DNA of 37,774 bases, taken from positions 1-37,774 of the forward strand of contig CANHQK010000016.1 of NCBI GenBank assembly GCA_947462765.1. The letters are read 5' to 3'. This document shows, piece after piece, positions 32,406 through 37,774 of this stretch. A program made the translations under genes and the position numbers. The stretch is from Bdellovibrionales bacterium. Lineage in GTDB: Bacteria > Bdellovibrionota > UBA1018 > CAIMNF01. Under the pieces are notes generated by a model that saw only the letters and a program-made list of their open reading frames with translations, was not told where the DNA came from and did no database searches. Numbering within the stretch: position 1 is the first letter of the stretch; each line of letters opens with the position of its first letter.

Positions 32406-33362
32406 TTAATTCTTCCCACTTCCCTTGAAGTACTTCTCATAATAGTCGATTCCATCAGGACTCTTCAACTCTTCAAGTCCGGGTCTTTTCTTTTTCGGTA
32501 CCGAGGGTGCCGAAATGGCTGCTATATCGACCACTTTTGAGTTCAAATCCGGTAGCACCACCTCCCCTGAAGCGGCCTGCGGAAGTTCCTTCAGTAATTC
32601 AGGTTGATAGGTCTTGATATCCTTCAAAGTAACTTCAAGGGCTTTTTGCTCCAGTTTCTTCAGAACAGCCTGCTCCGATTCCTTCCGAACCGGTAAAGCG
32701 CTGGCAACTCTAATTTCGCCGAGGTCCTCCCGTGAAATCTTACGAAGAGGAACCTCCACAGCCTTTTGCGCAACCTCGGCTGTCATGCCGGTTTCGACCA
32801 CCAGGGTCTTCCCACGGGCGGGAGCGACCTCGACCGCCCCTCTCAGCACCGATACCGAAGTCTCACCCAACCCCTCATCCGCAATAAAAAAATCGGTTCC
32901 TCGGACACCCATGACCGCTGTCCGGGTACGGATGATCACTTTCTTTCGAGGTCCCTCTCTGGAGATCACTCCCCTGAGTTTTCCGTAAGCGAGCCTGATC
33001 TCGGGCGCCGATTTGCGATCCTGCTTCCATGAGATCCGATACGAGGTTCCGGGCCCGACATAAATTTGATCTCCATTGTCATAAATGACTTTGACCTTCC
33101 CTCCGGGAAAGGTCCTGAGAACGTTTCCATTCTCGATCCGGTCCGATATTTTCAAGTCCCTGACCCGATAGTACTCCCCCTCAAACAGGGCGATCACACC
33201 TTCCTGCTCAGCGGATGGGGGCAGTGTTTTTGAGGGATGGGTGAAGATCTGGGCTCGACCCTCAATTTGCGAAACCGTCGCCACCTGAGAGTCAGCCGCG
33301 AACCCTATGGATGAAGTTCCGAAAACCACCAGCGCAACCAAAACTCGAAGCGTCAATTCCAT
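32406..33362 (-). CDS. Exported FecR-domain protein
   Basis: This 318-residue protein has a signal peptide (about 1-23, ending SSIGFAA). A FecR-type beta domain follows (about 75-195), recognised by VKVIYDNGDQIYVGPGTSY, IRLAYGKLRG and, most clearly, IRTRTAVMGVRGTDFFI, the family's central pattern. The C-terminal 100 residues are charged, helical and low in complexity, ending ...YYEKYFKGSGKN. In FecR-type signalling such domains sense periplasmic conditions, but no sigma factor or anti-sigma segment is present here, so this is a stand-alone FecR-domain protein, perhaps sugar- or wall-binding. AAGGGG lies about 9 bases before the ATG. Confidence 0.88.
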   Translation of the reverse strand: MELTLRVLVALVVFGTSSIGFAADSQVATVSQIEGRAQIFTHPSKTLPPSAEQEGVIALFEGEYYRVRDLKISDRIENGNVLRTFPGGKVKVIYDNGDQIYVGPGTSYRISWKQDRKSAPEIRLAYGKLRGVISREGPRKKVIIRTRTAVMGVRGTDFFIADEGLGETSVSVLRGAVEVAPARGKTLVVETGMTAEVAQKAVEVPLRKISREDLGEIRVASALPVRKESEQAVLKKLEQKALEVTLKDIKTYQPELLKELPQAASGEVVLPDLNSKVVDIAAISAPSVPKKKRPGLEELKSPDGIDYYEKYFKGSGKN

Positions 33363-33391
33363 GATACTGCCCCTTTCGCTAACAGCCTGTT

Positions 33392-33399
33392 ATTATAAA
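33392..33399. promoter_or_regulatory. Overlapping divergent -10 elements
   Basis: In the 44-base gap between two divergent genes, ATTATA (33392-33397) is a perfect TATAAT on the minus strand for the FecR gene, and TATAAA (33394-33399) on plus ends 7 bases before the ATG at 33407, which has no Shine-Dalgarno. Matching -35 boxes are weak (minus: TTTACG with 18-base spacing). Confidence 0.5.
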
Positions 33400-33406
33400 A
33401 ACACAA

Positions 33407-34144
33407 ATGAATACTCGTAAACACCATTTCATCCCACTCATCACACTAATTTCGACCCTCACTGCAAACTGGTGCGATGCAAAAGAGGCTGCATTCGACT
33501 ACCCGGAACTGTCCGTAGTTCCTTTAGCCAGCGAGCGCCTGATCCAGCAAAAAGAGGCGGACCGCGCCGAGGGCTTGAAAACCCACGCCAATATCCTTTT
33601 TCCTGCATCCATAACCTTCCTGGCAGGGGCGGGATTGCTGGCGGAGGGACCGAGACCGAGCACCAACGACTTGAACCGGACCGCGCCCTATATCGGAATG
33701 GGAGTGGGTGCCCTTTGGTGGTTGGCTACGGCCGTGTGGCTGGCTCCTCGTGACGATTACGGCAAGGGCCTGGCAGAAATCTCAAAAATAACCGGTAAGT
33801 CCACCCGCGATCTCTTGACCCGTGAAAGGACGGCTGAGGAAAGTATACGGAAAGCGGCTTCTGTGGCTCGACGGATGAAGTGGCTTTCGCTATCAAGCAA
33901 TCTGGCTTCTTCGGCCCTCATGGCGAGTGCGACACGGAAAAACGGCTGGAGCAATGCTCTGATCGGAATTTCCGCAATCGCATCTCTCACTCCACTCATT
34001 TTCAAACACCGATGGGAAGATACCGAGTGTTTGCAAGAAGAATACAAGAGACGGATTTACTCGCCTGTGGCGGGACCGACCCTGCTCACCGATCCGAGCG
34101 GACTTTCGATTTCTCCGGGAGTATCCTTTGCAATTCGTTTTTAA
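33407..34144 (+). CDS. Hypothetical exported protein with membrane segments
   Basis: I do not recognise this 245-residue protein. A signal peptide is likely (about 1-24, ending NWCDA). Three further hydrophobic segments follow (about 66-82 ILFPASITFLAGAGLL; 94-116 YIGMGVGALWWLATAVWLA; 168-205). The final SISPGVSFAIRF has the aromatic end seen in many outer-membrane proteins, though the helices point to the inner membrane. The ATG has no Shine-Dalgarno and lies 7 bases after a -10 box. Its last 59 bases overlap the opposite-strand gene. Confidence 0.65.
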   Translation: MNTRKHHFIPLITLISTLTANWCDAKEAAFDYPELSVVPLASERLIQQKEADRAEGLKTHANILFPASITFLAGAGLLAEGPRPSTNDLNRTAPYIGMGVGALWWLATAVWLAPRDDYGKGLAEISKITGKSTRDLLTRERTAEESIRKAASVARRMKWLSLSSNLASSALMASATRKNGWSNALIGISAIASLTPLIFKHRWEDTECLQEEYKRRIYSPVAGPTLLTDPSGLSISPGVSFAIRF

Positions 34145-34946
34145 TCCCGTCTGTCCCGCTCATTGAAACCAGGCTTTTTGCCAACTCGATGCTTTGGTCC
34201 CGGGTGAGAGACAGTCCTTCAGTATCCAAAGCATACTCATAGGCAGCGGAAAAACTCTTCATCGCCGCGGGCCCGCTGGCAGCCAGGTCCCGTGCCAAAT
34301 CGCGGGCCTCGCCAGAAGTCAGTCCTGGCCCCGATGAGGTTTGGGTGAGGAATTCGAACAATCCGATCCAAGCTTTGGATACGCTTTCTCGCCACCCCTC
34401 CCCTTCTCGAGCGATCCGGGCAGAAAACTCGCCACAGTCTTTACGGGTCAGCCCGGATCGTGTGGCATCCGAGCACCATTTCAAAACCCTTTCGAAATCC
34501 TGAAGGGCCCGGGTCGGGTCACCCTTAAACTCGATCGACAAGGACCGCGCCAACCGAAGAGCCGAATCGAGATCGAGGTCAAGCACATCCTCGGCGCTGG
34601 CCATCCGGAACACCCCTATGAATGCCTCCGTGGTCGCAGTATCCCGGAGGGCGAACTCCATGCCGATTTCCATGCGGTTTTTTCGATTCACTCCTGCAAT
34701 TCCGAGTGTTTTTGAAACCCGGATCATCCGGTGAGCCGCCCCCGAGCAGCCTTTTGCAGCCTTTTGGGCCGTTTCCAATGCATCAGACTCTTTTGCCCGG
34801 TCCTCAGGGTCCTTCCGGAGGTAAGAATGAAGCGTGATGAATTCCTTCACAGCTCCGCAATCGACCCGTTCTCTCTTGGCAGGAGAATCCGCACGTGCAT
34901 CATTCAGCAGGAACGCAATCAGAAGAAAAAGAAAGCTTGGGTACAT
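34086..34946 (-). CDS. Exported protein with helical repeats, unknown function
   Basis: I do not recognise this 286-residue protein. It has a signal peptide (about 1-19, ending NDARA). From about residue 120 there are four related helical units of 35-45 residues, each starting with a GLT- or DLD-like turn, then 'A-x-x-L-A-R/K-x-L' and a second helix (DSALRLARSL; DCGEFSARIA; EARDLARDLA; QSIELAKSLV). Four Cys are present. The ATG lies 8 bases after a perfect TATAAT on the minus strand and has no Shine-Dalgarno, so the mRNA may be leaderless. It overlaps the neighbouring gene by 59 bases, tail to tail. Confidence 0.65.
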   Translation of the reverse strand: MYPSFLFLLIAFLLNDARADSPAKRERVDCGAVKEFITLHSYLRKDPEDRAKESDALETAQKAAKGCSGAAHRMIRVSKTLGIAGVNRKNRMEIGMEFALRDTATTEAFIGVFRMASAEDVLDLDLDSALRLARSLSIEFKGDPTRALQDFERVLKWCSDATRSGLTRKDCGEFSARIAREGEGWRESVSKAWIGLFEFLTQTSSGPGLTSGEARDLARDLAASGPAAMKSFSAAYEYALDTEGLSLTRDQSIELAKSLVSMSGTDGIKNELQRILPEKSKVRSDR

Positions 34947-34954
34947 AGGTGAGC

Positions 34955-34964
34955 ATTATATATC
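34955..34964. promoter_or_regulatory. Overlapping divergent -10 elements
   Basis: ATTATA (34955-34960) is TATAAT on the minus strand, 8 bases before the minus-strand ATG at 34946. TATATC (34959-34964) is a plus-strand -10 candidate with TTGGGT (34937-34942) upstream at 16 bases; transcription would begin only a few bases before the ATG at 34976. Confidence 0.45.
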
Positions 34965-34975
34965 ATGATACCCGG

Positions 34976-36148
34976 ATGAATACCGCTAAGCCGGACCCTT
35001 GGAAGAAAACAACGTTGCCTTTCTTATGGCAGGGCCATTCCCTGGAATACGACATTCCACATGATGTGTTTTCCACCCAATGGATCGATGAAGGTACCTG
35101 CCTTTTACTCGATCACTTACCGGCATTTTCTCCGCGCAGGATTCTCGATTTGGGATGCGGGTATGGCGCACTCGGTCTCCCTGTGGCCAAACAGAATCCT
35201 TCTGCCACCACCATCCTGGTGGATCGGGACTTGCTCGCTGTGAAGTGGTCCCGGCTGAATGCCAATAAAAACAGTCTGACCAATGTACACTGCCTGGGAA
35301 GTCTCGGATTCGACTCCCTTGACCCGAGTCAAACCTTTGACTGGATTCTCTGCAATGTGCCGGCTCGAATCGGCCCCCCGTTCATGAAAATGCTCCTGGA
35401 GGAAGGCAATGCGCGCCTAAGCCCCGGAGGAGAGCTCCGGATCGTGATCATACGGGACCTGCTCCCCCTGTTGGAGAGCACCGCCCAGACCACAGGTCTT
35501 GAGCTGAGACAGATCGCAGCGGGGCCTCGCCACCTAATCCTCGGCCTGATCCGAACAGACCGGGATGCCCCTGTACCCGATCCCGATTTGTACTTGCGTG
35601 ACCAGGTTGAAGTGGAGGGCTTGAACCTCGAACGTCCATTCGATCTCGGGGGAGACGACCCCAAACGCCTGAAATCGACACTTCCCCTGTTTTTTGAAAC
35701 TCTTCCCCGCAATTCGAGCCCCCGAAAGATCTTGTGCGTGAAAAGCGCTTACGGGGCGGTTCCCTTGTTCTGCCACCGCCGTTGGCCAGAGGCCGACCTC
35801 ATCACATTCGACCGGGATCTCCTCGGGGTCCGGTTCACCCGAAGAAATCTGGCCCGAATCTTTCCCGGAGCACCGATGGAAGTCTTGGAGTCATCGGGAT
35901 TGGCCGAATTTCCATCGAACACCGGGCCGTTCGATCTGATCACCTACGAAGTTTCCCCGTCCGTCGGTTCCGTAGCCGCCTCGGACGATCTCATGCAGAT
36001 CCATCGTCTTTTGAACCCTTCCGGATCGGCCCACCTGATATGCACGGATCGAAGCTACCGCGAGTTCCTGAAAGCGTGGAACGGGCCCGGTCGCCTCACC
36101 CGGATAGCGGGTAGGGACGGCCTGACCGTGTTGCAGATGACACGCTAA
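34976..36148 (+). CDS. Class I SAM methyltransferase with two tandem domains (RsmC/RlmG-like)
   Basis: This 390-residue cytoplasmic protein holds two MTS-type methyltransferase domains. The first (about 25-200) has an intact SAM-binding motif I, ILDLGCGYGALGLPVA, an acidic strand VDRDLLAVKWSRLN, and CNVP where the catalytic NPPF/Y motif of RsmC and RlmG would be. The second (about 240-390) aligns in layout (CVKSAYGAVPLFCHRRW, FDRDLLGVRFTRRN) but has lost the Gly-rich motif. RsmC and RlmG have an inactive N-domain followed by an active C-domain; here the order seems reversed. An rRNA or other N-methyltransferase is possible, but NVP in place of NPPF makes that uncertain. ATG 34976 is chosen; GTG 34949 is in frame upstream. 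Confidence 0.7.
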   Translation: MNTAKPDPWKKTTLPFLWQGHSLEYDIPHDVFSTQWIDEGTCLLLDHLPAFSPRRILDLGCGYGALGLPVAKQNPSATTILVDRDLLAVKWSRLNANKNSLTNVHCLGSLGFDSLDPSQTFDWILCNVPARIGPPFMKMLLEEGNARLSPGGELRIVIIRDLLPLLESTAQTTGLELRQIAAGPRHLILGLIRTDRDAPVPDPDLYLRDQVEVEGLNLERPFDLGGDDPKRLKSTLPLFFETLPRNSSPRKILCVKSAYGAVPLFCHRRWPEADLITFDRDLLGVRFTRRNLARIFPGAPMEVLESSGLAEFPSNTGPFDLITYEVSPSVGSVAASDDLMQIHRLLNPSGSAHLICTDRSYREFLKAWNGPGRLTRIAGRDGLTVLQMTR

Positions 36149-36232
36149 AAAGACACGCTGAAACGACGCTCCCGGGAGTTTTTCACTCCCCCCCCCTACA
36201 CCCTGAGCGACATTCTTCCGACAAGGGAAAGC

Positions 36233-37318
36233 ATGCTGCACCTCCTCGCATCCCTACTTGCCGCCCTACTCGCTTTCCCCTCTCTTGCCGATCCGACTCC
36301 GACACCGGCCCTTGATCTCGATTCGATCTGCCGTGAACCGGTTCCATCCCAGCCCTTGATCATCATCGACGACGGGTTTTGCGAAGTCTGGCTCGAAACC
36401 CGCGCGAAAATCAGCGCTGAGAACCTTCTGCCGGCGAACGGGAAACTGAAAGCGGTCCCGGCCTGTGCCGAGGCGATTCCCAGCCCCTCGCCCGCGAAGG
36501 CTTCCGGAGACAAGTGGAAGGTCAGACTTTACGCGAGCCACTCTTCCACCACCTACTTCAATTCTGATCTCAAGATCGACTCCTCCCGTTACCAAGTTTC
36601 GATCCAGGACTACGAGTGGGCCGAGCGCACTTCCCGTGAGTTTTTCCTGCCTGAGACCTGGCGCAAAGAAGGGAACAACCCCTTCCAGATGATTGACGAG
36701 CCCACGAACACCTTCACGGTCAGTATCGAGAAAAACGGGACGGAGTTCTTTCTCTCGGCTTTCCATCCCAAGTACCTGCAGAAGGATGGCCAGATCAAAC
36801 ACATGACCGGAACCATTGATGGCGTAGCGATCGACCGGATGCAAGCTGTGAACACTCCCTTCTACGGCTACGTCCACACCCCCGGCGAGAGTAAAATTGT
36901 CCAGAACCGCTGCACCCACCGGCAGATGGAGTTCACGGTCGGAGCCGGAAAACGCTTCACGCTTGCCAGCGGAAAGGCGGGGTCCCTGGTCTACACCCCC
37001 TCCATCGCCACCGGCGTCATGGCCGGGGGCTGCGTCACCCAGGCGGTGAAAAAAGGGGAATGGTGGGAGTACGACGGAAACACCGACCGGATGCAAGTTC
37101 AGGGCTTCGGTGGCAATGTGACGAACCGTCTCGAGTTCAACTCACCGAATGAGCGTTTCGGCCTGTTTTATGAAAACAAGCTCGGTCTCTATCACATGAA
37201 GCACGGATTCCTCGACGGAACCCAGGAGTACAATCTCGGCTTCATGGGCAACAGTGTCGGGATGAAGTTCATGATCTACAACCCGAACCGGAGACGCGCC
37301 CCTAGTTCGGAACCCTGA
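36233..37318 (+). CDS. Exported beta-rich hypothetical protein
   Basis: I do not recognise this 361-residue protein. It has a short signal peptide (about 1-19, ending PSLA) and a Pro/Thr linker, then a beta-rich body with alternating aromatic strands (KWKVRLYASHSSTTYFNSDL, FTVSIEKNGTEFFLSAFHP, NERFGLFYENKLGLYHMKHG). Two Cys lie early (DSICREP, DGFCEVW) and three more later. The C-terminal strands (RFGLFYENKLGLYH, KFMIYNPN) suggest an outer-membrane barrel or a secreted beta-sandwich. AAGGG sits before the ATG. The next gene, with a similar signal, starts 39 bases after its stop, so the two may be one transcript. A role in cell-surface interaction is inference only. Confidence 0.68.
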   Translation: MLHLLASLLAALLAFPSLADPTPTPALDLDSICREPVPSQPLIIIDDGFCEVWLETRAKISAENLLPANGKLKAVPACAEAIPSPSPAKASGDKWKVRLYASHSSTTYFNSDLKIDSSRYQVSIQDYEWAERTSREFFLPETWRKEGNNPFQMIDEPTNTFTVSIEKNGTEFFLSAFHPKYLQKDGQIKHMTGTIDGVAIDRMQAVNTPFYGYVHTPGESKIVQNRCTHRQMEFTVGAGKRFTLASGKAGSLVYTPSIATGVMAGGCVTQAVKKGEWWEYDGNTDRMQVQGFGGNVTNRLEFNSPNERFGLFYENKLGLYHMKHGFLDGTQEYNLGFMGNSVGMKFMIYNPNRRRAPSSEP

Positions 37319-37357
37319 CTCCTTCCTTCGAGCACGCCTTTTGCACTCCGGGAGAGC

Positions 37358-37774
37358 ATGTCGGTAAACGTCCTCATCCTCCTATTCTTCAGTTCCATGG
37401 CCCACGCTCTACCGTCTTCCACCACGATGGTGGCATTGGACACCGCTCCTGGCGAAGCGCCCTTGGTCTATTTGTCCGACGGTTCGGTCCAAGAGGTCCC
37501 TCCTGGCTCCGAGGAGTGGATACAAAGGCAGATCGGTTCAACCGGAGAACACGGATACGGGGTGTTATCGGAAAGCCCCATCGCCTACGAAAGCGATGTC
37601 CTCGATGAAACACTAATGCATCGTTGGTTCAAAGCCATGAATCGCAAAACCCGCTACCGCGCCCAATGCTACAATCGGGCCCATGTCTGGGCTTATGAGG
37701 CCGACCGCGATCTCGACATCCGATCCGAGAAACTATTCATGTTTTTTTCCTCCCGCTACATCCGTGAGTACCGG
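37358..37774 (+). CDS. Exported protein with CYNRAH motif, possible protein-glutaminase-like enzyme (start only)
   Basis: The gene runs off the window after 139 codons. ATG 37358 is preceded by GGAGAG. A signal peptide (about 1-18, ending SSMAHA) leads to a mature region starting LPSSTTMVALD. Near residues 100-115 is RYRAQCYNRAHVWAYE, with C104 followed by RAH (H109). A catalytic Cys then Arg-Ala-His is the pattern of the protein-glutaminase (deamidase) family; those enzymes turn glutamine side chains of proteins into glutamate. The following FMFFSSRYIREYR could be the next strand. The Asp that would complete the site is outside the window, so activity is unproven. Confidence 0.5.
   Translation, partial: MSVNVLILLFFSSMAHALPSSTTMVALDTAPGEAPLVYLSDGSVQEVPPGSEEWIQRQIGSTGEHGYGVLSESPIAYESDVLDETLMHRWFKAMNRKTRYRAQCYNRAHVWAYEADRDLDIRSEKLFMFFSSRYIREYR

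Noticed and set aside
36149-36232. Terminator after the methyltransferase (GGGAG...CTCCC) and the doubled GACACGCT
   Set aside because: The stem has only 5 pairs, the T's are in the loop, and the short duplicate may be chance.
1-37774. CRISPR arrays, insertion sequences, integrases or prophage genes
   Set aside because: No regular direct repeats, transposase motifs or attachment sites were seen; the repeats at 259-4371 are coding Ig-like modules.

Overview
The window is moderately GC-rich, densely coded bacterial chromosome with about 31 protein genes and no rRNA or recognisable tRNA. Its mix (an ExbB-ExbD-ExbD trio, a MotA/MotB stator, PilZ-like and receiver-TPR proteins, a FecR-domain protein, many small exported proteins, a C1-type peptidase and a long Ig-repeat lipoprotein) resembles Bdellovibrionota or a neighbouring deltaproteobacterial-type lineage. 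That placement is inference from gene content; no marker gene settles it.

Layout. 3-158: the end of a PLP-dependent aminotransferase. 259-4371: a large surface lipoprotein with eleven Cys-paired Ig-like repeats, one different Ig-like module and a LamG-like C-terminus. 4373-9301 (minus): gmhA-like, RDD membrane protein, polA and an unknown gene, tightly coupled. 9350-9682: thioredoxin with a clear terminator. 9834-12375: proton-channel trio (ExbB/TolQ, two ExbD/TolR) followed by YebC. 12349-18051 (minus): a five-gene run of APC permease, a 50-residue membrane protein, MoxR-type AAA ATPase, VWA protein, and a fusion of a ferritin-like di-iron domain with an ATP-grasp ligase. 18127-21659: a second APC permease facing the first, lexA, and a TetA-like MFS exporter. 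21660-22484: about 0.8 kb without a convincing gene but full of hairpins, possibly one or two structured RNAs. 22499-26851 (minus): exported C1-like cysteine peptidase, ABC permease with a large soluble tail, ABC ATPase, fatty-acid-hydroxylase-family enzyme. 26980-31780: MotA, an unusual MotB carrying two PDZ domains in place of the peptidoglycan-binding domain, a PilZ-like protein and a receiver-TPR protein. 31792-33362 (minus): response regulator and FecR-domain protein. 33407-37774: small exported proteins of unknown role, a tandem methyltransferase, and the start of an exported protein with a CYNRAH motif.

Two systems stand out. One is the 26980-31780 cluster, which looks like an ion-driven stator whose periplasmic anchor has been replaced by protein-binding PDZ domains and which is encoded with candidate signalling partners. 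The other is the 12349-18051 cluster, which joins a MoxR/VWA metal-enzyme maturation pair to a di-iron/ATP-grasp fusion and an amino-acid permease. Several genes also have a -10-like box 6-8 bases before an ATG that lacks a Shine-Dalgarno sequence, which suggests leaderless transcripts.
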